Part shown: in pieces, positions 46,551 to 54,985 of the stretch | How positions within the stretch are numbered: position 1 is the stretch's first letter | How the letters are laid out: the number at the start of each line of letters is the position of its first letter | NCBI RefSeq assembly: GCF_008801575.1 | Contig: NZ_VZPL01000025.1 | Location: 1 to 64,000, forward strand | Direction of reading: 5' to 3' | Length of the DNA stretch: 64,000 nucleotides | From: Xanthomonas cissicola | GTDB lineage: Bacteria > Pseudomonadota > Gammaproteobacteria > Xanthomonadales > Xanthomonadaceae | Made by a program: the position numbers and the translations under genes | The notes under the pieces: generated by a model | Seen by the model: only the letters and a program-made list of their open reading frames with translations | Told to the model about the DNA's origin: nothing | Database searches by the model: none

Positions 46551-47599
46551 TAGCGCGGCGGCTGCGTGCTCGCCCGCCAGGCATCCAGAAACTGGCGGCG
46601 TTTGAGCTTGTCCAGGTATACCAGCAGGCCGGGGCCGAGCGGGATCGGGCGGAATGGTGGCTGCGCCGAACCGCCGCGACCGCCGGCGGCCGGCAGGATC
46701 GGCATCAGCCGCGCCTCGCGCGACAGCACCTGCTGACCGCGCGGCGAGAGCAGATAGTCGAGAAACCGGCGCGCCTCCGGCGCATGCGGCGCCGTCTTGG
46801 GGATCACTGCCGTGCGCAACGCCACCAGCGTGTAGTCCTGCGGCTGCACGATGCCCAGCGGCGCCCCCGCATCGATGCGGGCCTGTGCGTAGGAGCCAAG
46901 CACGTTGTAGGCCAACAACAGCTCGCCACGGCTGACGCGGTCGAGCAAGCTGCCGGTGCGCTCTTCCAACACCACCCGGTTGGCCCCCAGCGCAGCGAGC
47001 AGCGCACCGGCGATACTGCCCACCTGGCCGTCCTGGGTAGCGAACAGATACCCCACGCCGCTGCGTTCGACATCGTAGGTGCCGACCTTGCCGCGCAGCG
47101 GTGCATCGGGCATGCGCAACAACGCCAGCAATTGCCGGCGCGTGCGCGGCACGCGGGCGGCATCCAGCTTGCGCGTGTTGTAGACGATGGCCACCGGCTC
47201 GTAACTGATGCCGAACACTTCATGGCGCCATTGCGCCCATGCCGGCAAGGCTTCGGTCTGTGCGGAGCGATGCGTCAACGCGTGGCCGTCGTTCACCAGT
47301 TTGGTCTGCAGATCCATGCTGGCGCTGATCAGCATGTCTGCAGCAGGTGCGCCATGGCATGGGTGCAGATAACGGTCATAGATGTCCCAGGCGATCACGT
47401 CTTCGTAGATCACCTCGGTGCCCGGATGCAACCGTTGGTAGTCCCGGATGACTGCACCGAACACTTCTAGGTCGGTGGAGCCCTGCACGCGCAGCTGCAC
47501 ACGCACCGGGCCCTGTACGGGAAAGCGACGCACATCGCCTGGCGCCGCGCAGGCGATGCCATGGACCAGCAGCAACACCAGCATCCACATCGGCCGCAT
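46550..47599 (-). CDS. Periplasmic solute-binding protein of the tct operon
   Basis: 349 residues with a signal peptide (about 1-16, HGIACAA). Type II binding fold of the iron/spermidine-like group (VFGAVIRDYQRLHPGTEVIY, PAADMLISASMDLQTKLVND, RFLDYLLSPRGQQVLSREAR). It starts in a TGATG overlap with the tctE stop, so it is the third gene of tctD-tctE-X. No transporter genes follow. It may hand a carboxylate to the TctE sensor, as BctC is thought to do for a related kinase, though it belongs to a different binding-protein family. Its C-terminus ends at a MITE. Confidence 0.85.
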   Translation of the reverse strand: MRPMWMLVLLLVHGIACAAPGDVRRFPVQGPVRVQLRVQGSTDLEVFGAVIRDYQRLHPGTEVIYEDVIAWDIYDRYLHPCHGAPAADMLISASMDLQTKLVNDGHALTHRSAQTEALPAWAQWRHEVFGISYEPVAIVYNTRKLDAARVPRTRRQLLALLRMPDAPLRGKVGTYDVERSGVGYLFATQDGQVGSIAGALLAALGANRVVLEERTGSLLDRVSRGELLLAYNVLGSYAQARIDAGAPLGIVQPQDYTLVALRTAVIPKTAPHAPEARRFLDYLLSPRGQQVLSREARLMPILPAAGGRGGSAQPPFRPIPLGPGLLVYLDKLKRRQFLDAWRASTQPPR

Positions 47600-48984
47600 C
47601 ACGCCCCTCCTCCCGGAAAATGCATCGAGGCGATCAAGCCGCCACCGATGCGGTTGGCCAGATCGATGCGCCCGCCATGCGCTTCCACCACGCGCTTGAC
47701 GATGGCCAACCCCAGACCGGCGCCGCCGACCGGCGCATCCGCCCCACGTACGAAACGCTCGAACACACGCTCGGCTTCGGCTGCCGGAATGCCGGGGCCA
47801 TGATCGGCAATGGTCAGTACGTGATGGTTGCCGTCGCTGGTGAGCGCCACCTGCAGCGAGGCACCGGCACCGTATTTGCATGCGTTGTCGATCAGGTTTT
47901 TCAGCGCCTCGCGTAGCAGCAAGGCATCGCCACGCAGCAGCGCCGATTGCGGGTCGATCGCCAGCTGCACGCGCGGTGCGCCTGGGCTGCGCGGCAGCGC
48001 TTCGTGCAAGGCCTGATGCAACACCTCGGCCAGATCCACGGTGGCAAAGCGCTGCAGGTTGGCACGATGGATCACGCTGGCATCGCTGAGCAACTGATTG
48101 AGCAACCGGCTCATGTGGCTGGCGTTGCGCTCGATCGCCACCAGGCTGCGTTGCATCTCGCGCGGGTCGTCGTCGTCCATCGCCAGCTGCGCCTGCGCGC
48201 GCAAGGCCGCCAGCGGCGTGCGCATCTGGTGCGCGGCCTCGGCCATGAAGGCGCGCAAGGTTTCGTTGCTGGACGAAAGCCGCGCCATGAACCGGTTGAG
48301 CGCGGTCACCATCAACTGCATTTCCTGCGGCGCCGGCACGTTCAGCGGCTTGAGGTCGGAGGGCTCGCGCCGCGACAGATCGCCCTCGATGCGCTGCAGC
48401 GGCCGCAACGCGCGATAGACGCCCAGCCACACCAGGCCCAGCGCCAGCAGCGACAGCACGCCGATCGCGACCAAGGCGTTGAGCACCACATCGCGCGCCA
48501 CCGCATCGCGTGCGCGCCGGGTCTGGCCCACCTGTACGCGCACCTCGCCCTGCCCAGACGCCGACGCCACCCGATGCATCACCACCGCAAAGCGCACCGG
48601 CTCGCCGCTGTACTGCGCATCGAACAACAGCGGCCGCTCGTCGCGCGGCGCACGCGGCGGCAGCGGCAGCGTGTCTTCGCCAGTGATGGTGCGGCCCTGC
48701 GCATCGAACACGCGATAGAACACGCGGTCCTCCGGCGCCATGCCGAGCAGATCCAGCGAGGCGTACGGCAGATCCACCTGCCAGTCGCCGCCGACCAACG
48801 CCACGCTGTCGATGATCGACAGGGCCGAGGACACCAGCAGGTGATCGTAGGACCGATTGGCCGCACGCTGACCGTAATCGCGTGCAGCAAAGAACAGCAC
48901 CACCGCACCCAGCAGCGACAGGCTGCCCAGATACAGCAGCAAGGTGCGCCGGATCGACGGTGCCACCGTCAGCGGCTCAGCCAT
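47599..48984 (-). CDS. tctE: TctE-type sensor histidine kinase
   Basis: 461 residues from ATG 48984. TM1 at about 12-34, a periplasmic 2CSK_N-type sensor region (35-165), TM2 at 168-190, HAMP-like linker, phospho-His252 in AEAAHQMRTPLAAL, and ATPase motifs NLIDNACKYG, DHGPGIP and GAGLGLAIV. The family senses tricarboxylates such as citrate. It overlaps tctD by eight bases and the binding-protein gene by one, a tight operon. In a Xanthomonas plant pathogen TctDE is reported to control citrate uptake genes, matching the citrate transporter found here. Confidence 0.9.
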   Translation of the reverse strand: MAEPLTVAPSIRRTLLLYLGSLSLLGAVVLFFAARDYGQRAANRSYDHLLVSSALSIIDSVALVGGDWQVDLPYASLDLLGMAPEDRVFYRVFDAQGRTITGEDTLPLPPRAPRDERPLLFDAQYSGEPVRFAVVMHRVASASGQGEVRVQVGQTRRARDAVARDVVLNALVAIGVLSLLALGLVWLGVYRALRPLQRIEGDLSRREPSDLKPLNVPAPQEMQLMVTALNRFMARLSSSNETLRAFMAEAAHQMRTPLAALRAQAQLAMDDDDPREMQRSLVAIERNASHMSRLLNQLLSDASVIHRANLQRFATVDLAEVLHQALHEALPRSPGAPRVQLAIDPQSALLRGDALLLREALKNLIDNACKYGAGASLQVALTSDGNHHVLTIADHGPGIPAAEAERVFERFVRGADAPVGGAGLGLAIVKRVVEAHGGRIDLANRIGGGLIASMHFPGGGA

Positions 48985-49678
48985 CGACGCCCGGCTCCAT
49001 CGGCGCATGCGGGTCGGCTTCCTCGAGTTTGTAACCGGCACCGCGCACGGTGACGATACGCAACGGCGCGGCGGCCAGTTTGCGCCGCAGCCGGCCGACA
49101 TACAGCTCGATCGCGTTGGGCCCGGCGTCGTCGTCGAAGCCGAACAACCCGTTGCCGATCTCGTCCTTGCCAACCACCTGCCCGAGCCGTCCGATCAGGA
49201 TTTCGAACAGGCGATATTCGCGATTGGGCAACTCGATCGGCACGCCATCCAGCAGCAGCGTGTGCGCGGCATTGTCGAAGACGAATCCACCGATCTGCAC
49301 CACCTCGCTGGCCTGGCCCCGATTACGCCGCAGCAATACGCGGCAACGCGCTTCGAACTCCCGGAAGTCGAACGGCTTGCCCAGGTAATCGTCCGCACCG
49401 ACATCCAACGCCTGCACGCGGTCTTCGATGCCATCGCGCGCGGTCAGCATCAGCACCGGCGTGGCATCGCCCCGCTCGCGCATGCCGGCCAGCACCCGCA
49501 GTCCATCGAGTTTGGGCAAACCGATATCCAGCACCACCAGATCGAAGCTCTGATACCGCAACACACTCGCCGCCGCCAACCCATCGGCCTGCCAATCCAC
49601 CGCATGCCCGCTACGGCGCATGCGCCGCACGATGGCATCGGCGAGGTCGGCATTGTCTTCGACTAGCAGAAGGCGCAT
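48977..49678 (-). CDS. tctD: TctD-type response regulator (OmpR family)
   Basis: 233 residues from ATG 49678 (MRLLLVEDNADLADAIV). Receiver with Asp51 in LVVLDIGLPKLDG and Lys in DDYLGKPF; winged-helix DNA-binding domain at about 125-225 (LPNREYRLFEILIGR, AIELYVGRLRRKL). It should activate the divergent porin and citrate transporter genes. Its start is immediately followed upstream by a GGGAATC-type repeat, so the regulatory DNA between tctD and the porin contains this repeat. Confidence 0.92.
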   Translation of the reverse strand: MRLLLVEDNADLADAIVRRMRRSGHAVDWQADGLAAASVLRYQSFDLVVLDIGLPKLDGLRVLAGMRERGDATPVLMLTARDGIEDRVQALDVGADDYLGKPFDFREFEARCRVLLRRNRGQASEVVQIGGFVFDNAAHTLLLDGVPIELPNREYRLFEILIGRLGQVVGKDEIGNGLFGFDDDAGPNAIELYVGRLRRKLAAAPLRIVTVRGAGYKLEEADPHAPMEPGVDG

Positions 49679-49680
49679 CG

Positions 49681-49817
49681 GGTGGGGAATCGTGAATAGG
49701 GAATGGGGAATCGCAACGACGCTGGGCCGCGGCCGGAAGGTAACAGGCCCAGAGAACAAAAGCTTCTACACCTCGGCACCCGCTGTCGCGATCCCGCTGT
49801 TGCGATTCCCCATTCCC
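49681..49817. repeat. GGGAATC-type inverted repeat between tctD and porin
   Basis: Two arms of 19 exact complementary bases (49699-49717 and 49799-49817; GGGAATGGGGAATCGCAAC) flank about 80 bases. Further GGGAATC-like units extend the left arm. It occupies most of the divergent regulatory region. Confidence 0.85.
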
Positions 49818-49928
49818 ACGCACTGACAGGTCCATGACAGCTTCGCCGGACTAGGCTGCTGCCAACGCGCCGCGGCGGTTGTGCGGTGCATCGTCAAACG
49901 TGATTCACACATGTACCTGGGAGGGTCT

Positions 49929-51122
49929 GTGAGCAACGACACTTTGCGTTTGCGTGCCTTCGGCGCCTGCGCGGCGATCTGCCTGGCACCGGCGGCACAT
50001 GCAGCCGACGAGGCCGGCCCGGTCACTGCCGAACTGGGCGGACGCGTGCATTGGGACTTCACCGTGTTCGACAACGACGACCGTGGTGCACGCGAGCACA
50101 ACGACACCCAGTTCCGCCGCGTGTGGCTGGATGTGTCCGGCAAGTTCTACGGGTTCAATTACAAGGCCGAGGCGGATTTCGCCGGCCTGCAATACGAGGC
50201 AGGCAGCCACGGCATCCTGGCGCGCGATGTCTATATCGCCAAGAAGTTTTCGGCCGGTACGTTGACCGTCGGCCAGTTCAAGCAGTACTTCTCGCTCGAC
50301 GATCGCACCGGCTCCAACTACGGCCCGTTCCTGGAACGCGGCTATGCCTCGACCACGCTGGCACCGATCTACCGCAAGGCCATTTCCTGGCAGACCAATC
50401 GCCCGGATGCGACTTGGTCCACGTCTGCCTACAGCCTGGAAAGCATCGATAATTCTTCGACCAAGGGCGGTGCGCTCGGCACGCGCCTGACCTACGCGCC
50501 GGAGATGGGCGAGGCACGCCTGCGCCACCTGGGTATCTCGCTGGCGCACGAGCGCTATTCGCATCCGGGCAGTGGTGGCGCTTCGTCGCTGCTGATCCGC
50601 CCACGTCCGGAAAACGATCTGGCCAACAATAGCCGCATCACCCTGGCGCGCTTTGCCGATGGGCGCGATACCGATTTCGATAAATGGTCGCTGGAATATG
50701 CCGAAGTGCTCGGGCCGTGGTCGTGGCAGAGCGAATTCAGCGGCGGCCTGCTCGACGATGGCGCGCAGCACGCCGAGGTGTTGGCCAGCTATGGGCTGAT
50801 CAGCTGGTTCGTCACCGGCGAATCGCGCGGGTACGACCGCAAGACCGGCCGCTTCAGCCGCATCGCCACGCCCAACCGCCCCTCCGGTGCGTTCGAGCTG
50901 GCATTGCGCTACGACTACATGCGTGGCGACCAGCATCTGGACGGGCAACCTGACTTCATCAATGCCAGCACGCAGTCGTGGACGCTGGGCGGCAACTGGT
51001 ATTTCAAGCCGAACCTGCGCGTGATGCTCAACGTGATCGATAGCCGCAACCGCAACCGCATCGCCAACGCAGTGGTCGACCACACGCTGGCGGTGACCGG
51101 CCGCTTTCAGTACGACTTCTGA
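49929..51122 (+). CDS. OprO/OprP-type porin of the citrate locus
   Basis: 397 residues from GTG 49929, chosen because GGGAGGG sits directly before it. Signal peptide cleaved after AHA. Beta-strand pattern (VTAELGGRVHWDFTVFDN, VYIAKKFSAGTLTVGQFKQY) and C-terminal YDF are those of an outer-membrane barrel. Named after phosphate porins, but the neighbours (tctDE, CitMHS transporter) imply entry of citrate or metal-citrate. Likely activated by TctD. The citrate transporter gene follows after 226 bases without an obvious terminator. Confidence 0.88.
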   Translation: MSNDTLRLRAFGACAAICLAPAAHAADEAGPVTAELGGRVHWDFTVFDNDDRGAREHNDTQFRRVWLDVSGKFYGFNYKAEADFAGLQYEAGSHGILARDVYIAKKFSAGTLTVGQFKQYFSLDDRTGSNYGPFLERGYASTTLAPIYRKAISWQTNRPDATWSTSAYSLESIDNSSTKGGALGTRLTYAPEMGEARLRHLGISLAHERYSHPGSGGASSLLIRPRPENDLANNSRITLARFADGRDTDFDKWSLEYAEVLGPWSWQSEFSGGLLDDGAQHAEVLASYGLISWFVTGESRGYDRKTGRFSRIATPNRPSGAFELALRYDYMRGDQHLDGQPDFINASTQSWTLGGNWYFKPNLRVMLNVIDSRNRNRIANAVVDHTLAVTGRFQYDF

Positions 51123-51348
51123 TGCGCAACTGCATCGTGTCGGCAATCGGAAAGACCGACGTGCGCACGCTATTCGCGCATATCTGCGCAACCCGCCGCT
51201 ACGTCGGTACGCCCGCGTGCAACGCCGCGCTTGCGCCACCCCGCGTGCGTCCAGCCGCAACCGCGCACCTGCATCGTCGGCGCTGCGCACCTTGCGCAAC
51301 GCTGAGCTCCACTCTCCCCCTGCTGTACGCCTCAAAGGATTCGCCCGC

Positions 51349-52677
51349 ATGCTGACCGCGCTCGGTTTCGGAATGGTGATCACCTTCATGTACCTGATCA
51401 TGAGCAAGCGGCTATCGCCGTTGGTGGCTCTGATCACGGTACCGATCGTGTTCGCGTTGCTGGGCGGCTTCGGCACCGGCATCAACGAGATGATGCTCGA
51501 AGGCATCAAGAAGATCGCGCCCACCGGCGTGATGCTGATGTTCGCCATCCTGTATTTCGGGGTGATGATCGATGCCGGGCTGTTCGACCCTCTGGTCGGC
51601 CGCATCCTGCGCCTGGTCAAGGGCGACCCGCTGAAGATCGTGATGGGCACGGCGATCCTGGCGATGCTGATCTCGCTCGACGGCGACGGTTCCACCACCT
51701 ACATGATCACCGTCTCGGCCATGTTGCCGCTGTACCAGCGCCTGGGCATGAACGCGCTCAACCTCACCTGCGTCACCATCCTTGCCAGCGGCGTGATGAA
51801 CCTGACTCCGTGGGGCGGCCCCACCGCGCGTGCGGCCACCGCGCTGCATGTGGAACCGGGCGATGTGTTCGTGCCGCTGGTGCCGGCCATGCTGCTGGCG
51901 ATCGCCGGCATCCTTGCGCTGGCGTGGTATCTGGGCATGCGCGAACGCCGCCGCCTGGGCGTGGTGCGCCTGCCGGCGGACGGCAACTGGCTGGACACCA
52001 GCATCCCCGAAGACAACGACGCCCTGCCGCGCGTGGAAGACACCGAGGACATGAAGCGGCCCAAGCTGCTGTGGGTGAATCTGCTGTTGACGTTGGTCTT
52101 GATGGGCGCGCTGGTGAAGGGCGTGCTGCCGATGCCGGTGCTGTTCATGATCGGCTTCGCGCTGGCGCTGATGATCAACTACCCCAATCTGGCCGAACAG
52201 CGCCGCCGCCTGGTCAACCACGCCGGCAACGTGCTGTCGGTGGTGTCGCTGATTTTCGCTGCCGGCATCTTCACCGGCATCCTGTCCAACACCGGCATGG
52301 TCGAAGCGATGTCGCGCAGTTTTCTGGCCGTCATTCCCGATAGCTGGGGTCCGTACCTGGCGGTGATCACCGCCATCGTCAGCATGCCGTTTACGTTCTT
52401 CATGTCCAACGACGCGTTCTATTTCGGCGTGCTGCCGATCCTGTCGGAAGCCGCAGGCCATTACGGCATCACCCCGGTGGAAATGGCCCGCGCTTCGCTC
52501 GCCGGCCAGCCGGTGCACCTGCTCAGCCCCCTGGTGCCATCGACCTATCTTTTGGTCGGGTTGGCCAAGGTCGACTTCGCCGACCATCAACGCTTCACGC
52601 TCAAGTGGGCGGTGTTGATTTCGCTGTTGATGCTGGGCGGCGGGTTGTTGTTTGGTCTCTTTCCACTCGCGCGTTGA
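51349..52677 (+). CDS. citM: CitMHS-family metal-citrate transporter
   Basis: 442 residues, about twelve membrane helices. Family features: GLFDPLVGRILRLVKGDPLK, the first re-entrant motif SLDGDGSTTYMITVSAMLPL, TPWGGPTARAATAL, and the second PFTFFMSNDAFYFGVLPIL. CitMHS carriers move citrate complexed with Mg, Ca or other divalent ions with protons. AAAGGA lies about ten bases before the ATG. In Xanthomonas the homologue reported as citrate transporter CitH is under TctDE control. The gene is followed by a large inverted repeat, which may act as transcript end. Confidence 0.93.
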   Translation: MLTALGFGMVITFMYLIMSKRLSPLVALITVPIVFALLGGFGTGINEMMLEGIKKIAPTGVMLMFAILYFGVMIDAGLFDPLVGRILRLVKGDPLKIVMGTAILAMLISLDGDGSTTYMITVSAMLPLYQRLGMNALNLTCVTILASGVMNLTPWGGPTARAATALHVEPGDVFVPLVPAMLLAIAGILALAWYLGMRERRRLGVVRLPADGNWLDTSIPEDNDALPRVEDTEDMKRPKLLWVNLLLTLVLMGALVKGVLPMPVLFMIGFALALMINYPNLAEQRRRLVNHAGNVLSVVSLIFAAGIFTGILSNTGMVEAMSRSFLAVIPDSWGPYLAVITAIVSMPFTFFMSNDAFYFGVLPILSEAAGHYGITPVEMARASLAGQPVHLLSPLVPSTYLLVGLAKVDFADHQRFTLKWAVLISLLMLGGGLLFGLFPLAR

Positions 52678-52685
52678 CTGCCGCC

Positions 52686-52824
52686 GGGAATGGGGAATCG
52701 GGAGTGGGGAATCGGTAGGGCGGCGCTATGCAGTCGTTTCGATTCCTGACTTCCAAATACGAAAACAGATACCGAAAAGCGGCTCTTGTCTCTACCGATT
52801 CCCCAGTCCCGATTCCCCATTCCC
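52686..52824. repeat. GGGAATC-type inverted repeat after citM
   Basis: The best-preserved copy. Arms of 33 bases (52686-52718 and 52792-52824) are complementary at 32 positions and made of GGGAAT/GGGGAATCGGGA units; the spacer is 73 bases. In RNA this would be a very long stem between citM and the SDR gene. Confidence 0.9.
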
Positions 52825-52847
52825 AACTCCGAAGGAGTTAAACACCA

Positions 52848-53588
52848 ATGACTCTCCGCATCGCATACGTCACCAGTGGCATGGGTAGTGTCGGTACCGC
52901 GATCTGCCAGAAGCTGGCACGCAGCGGGCATACCGTGGTTGCCGGTTGCGGGCCTAATTCGCCACGCAAGGCGTCGTGGTTGCGCGAGCAGCGCGAGTTG
53001 GGCTTCGATTTCGTGGCATCCGAAGGCAATGCCGCCGATTGGGAGTCCACCGTGGCTGCGTTCGCCAAGGTCAAGGCCGAAGTCGGCGAGATCGATGTGC
53101 TGGTCAACAATGCCGGCGGCAGCCGCGACACCTTGTTCCGGCAGATGACGCGCGACGACTGGAATGCGGTGATCGCCAGCAACCTGCATTCGCTGTTCAA
53201 CATCACCAAGCAGGTGGTCGACGGCATGACCTCGCGCGGCTGGGGGCGCATCGTCAACATCGGCTCGGTCAGCGCACACAAGGGCCAGATCGGGCAGATC
53301 AATTTCGCCACTGCCAAGGCGGCAATGCATGGCTTCAGTCGCGCGTTGGCGCAAGAGGTCGCCTCGCGCGGGATCACCGTCAACACCATCTCGCCCGGCT
53401 ATATCGCCAGCGCCTCGATCAGCAGCTTTTCACCGGATGTGCTCGATCGCCTGGCCACCTCGGTGCCGGTGCGCCGGCTCGGCAAACCGGCCGAAGTTGC
53501 CGGACTGTGCGCCTGGCTCGCCTCCGATGAGGCCGCCTATGTCACCGGTGCCGATTACGCGGTGAATGGCGGGCTCTACATGGGCTAA
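52848..53588 (+). CDS. Acetoacetyl-CoA-reductase-like SDR, catalytic Tyr lost
   Basis: 246 residues, closest in appearance to PhaB/PhbB, which reduce acetoacetyl-CoA with NADPH for polyhydroxybutyrate. Kept: NNAG motif (87-90), Asn112, Ser140 in NIGSVSAHKG and Lys157. Changed: the YxxxK tyrosine is Phe153 (NFATAK, codon TTC), and the cofactor motif is TSGMGSVG where PhaB has TGGMGGIG. The frame is otherwise intact, with GAAGGAG before the ATG, so it is expressed or recently active. Classical reduction is doubtful; a second PhbB elsewhere would be needed for that job. Confidence 0.88.
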   Translation: MTLRIAYVTSGMGSVGTAICQKLARSGHTVVAGCGPNSPRKASWLREQRELGFDFVASEGNAADWESTVAAFAKVKAEVGEIDVLVNNAGGSRDTLFRQMTRDDWNAVIASNLHSLFNITKQVVDGMTSRGWGRIVNIGSVSAHKGQIGQINFATAKAAMHGFSRALAQEVASRGITVNTISPGYIASASISSFSPDVLDRLATSVPVRRLGKPAEVAGLCAWLASDEAAYVTGADYAVNGGLYMG

Positions 53589-53828
53589 GCGAGCGCACAA
53601 CCGACGGCCGTTGCGCTGTACGCACAACACGCTCTCGCCGCGCACCTCTGCATGTCCCGCTGCCCACCTGCCCCGCACGTCCGCCGCCCGATCTGCGGGA
53701 GCGCCCACCAGGCCAGCAGATCCGTGTGCGTGTGCGCCCCGCCCGCGTGCACAAGCAGCCGCCACCGTGCGGACGACCCGCCTCTAGTGCGAACTGATTA
53801 CACTCTGGCTTTTCCGCAGCGCGCTGCC

Positions 53829-54860
53829 ATGGCCAAACCTTCAGACCGCACAACGCCCACTGCCCGTCCGCAGATGGCCGACATCGCGCGCATGGCGGGC
53901 GTGTCCGAATCCACTGTGTCGCGTGCCCTGGCCGGCAGCCCGGTCGTGGCCGAACGCACCCGCGCCTACATCAAGCAGATTGCGGCCGATGCCGGCTACC
54001 AGGTCGACCCGGTGGCACGCAGCCTGCGCGCCAAACGCTCCAACACCGTGAGCGTGGCAGTGCCGATGATGCATGCGCTGGATCAGCCGCTCTCGGACCC
54101 GTTCCTGATGACCATGCTGGCGCTGCTGGCCGAAGAGCTCACCGGACGCGGTTACAGCATGCTGCTCTCCAAACTGGACCGGCATCAGGATGGCTGGGTG
54201 GAACAACTTGCGCGCGGCAGCCGCTCCGACGGCGTCATCGTGCTGGGGCAAAGTTCCGAACACGCCGCGCTGGATGCAGCCGCACGCGACGGCCTGCCGA
54301 TGGCGGTCTGGGGCAGCCGCATCGATGGGCAGTCGTACATCAGCGTGGGCAGCGACAATTTCCAGGGCGGCGTACTCGCCACCGAACATCTCATCGCCAG
54401 CGGCCGCCAACGCATCGCCTTCTTGGGCGATGACCAATTACCAGAGGTGGCGCCGCGATTTGCCGGCTATCGCCACACGCTGGAACGGCACGGGCTGGAA
54501 TTCGATACGCGGCTGCACGCGCGCAGCCATTTCGTCAGCGAAGATGCTTACCGCCTCACCCGCGCGATGCTCAAGAAAACCGACCCACCCGATGGCTTGT
54601 TCGCCGCTTCCGATGTGATCGCCGTGGGCGCAATCCGCGCCCTGGTCGAGGCCGGCCACCGCGTGCCGCAAGACATCTCGCTGGTGGGCTTCGACGATAT
54701 CCCGCTAGCTGCCTATAGCCAACCGCCGTTGACCACCGTGCAGCAGGATCTGGGCTTGGCAGCGCGGCTGTTGGTCGATCGGCTGCTGGCGTTGATTGCA
54801 GGCGAGCAAGTGCAATCGGTTGAAATGCCGGTGAAGCTGGTGGTGCGCGAGTCGGCGTGA
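53829..54860 (+). CDS. suxR: LacI-family regulator of sucrose uptake
   Basis: 343 residues from ATG 53829. N-terminal helix-turn-helix ADIARMAGVSESTVSRALAG, hinge helix DPVARSLRAKRSNTV, and a sugar-binding core (SDPFLMTMLALLAEELTGRG, LVGFDDIPLAAYSQPPLTTV). Position beside suxC-suxA-suxB identifies it as SuxR, the repressor of the Xanthomonas sucrose locus. Its likely operators are two near-identical 16-base palindromes between suxC and suxA. The gene is followed by a half copy of the GGGAATC repeat. Confidence 0.88.
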   Translation: MAKPSDRTTPTARPQMADIARMAGVSESTVSRALAGSPVVAERTRAYIKQIAADAGYQVDPVARSLRAKRSNTVSVAVPMMHALDQPLSDPFLMTMLALLAEELTGRGYSMLLSKLDRHQDGWVEQLARGSRSDGVIVLGQSSEHAALDAAARDGLPMAVWGSRIDGQSYISVGSDNFQGGVLATEHLIASGRQRIAFLGDDQLPEVAPRFAGYRHTLERHGLEFDTRLHARSHFVSEDAYRLTRAMLKKTDPPDGLFAASDVIAVGAIRALVEAGHRVPQDISLVGFDDIPLAAYSQPPLTTVQQDLGLAARLLVDRLLALIAGEQVQSVEMPVKLVVRESA

Positions 54861-54864
54861 GGCC

Positions 54865-54892
54865 GGGAATCGGGAATCGGGAATCGGGAATC
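54865..54892 (+). repeat. Four tandem GGGAATC units after suxR
   Basis: GGGAATC repeated four times exactly, five bases after the suxR stop. It looks like one arm of the inverted repeat seen at 52.7 kb; no matching opposite arm was found. Confidence 0.85.
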
Positions 54893-54985
54893 GCAAGAGC
54901 GTGCTTGACCGCGAGCCGAGCGCAACTGCGCGTGGTCGCTAGGGCATCGAACGGCGGCCGTTATGCAGCAACGCAGGCGGGGTGA

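Noticed and set aside
49681-54892. GGGAATC units as a CRISPR-like array
   Set aside because: Units are seven bases long, lack spacers of uniform length and face each other; no cas gene is present.
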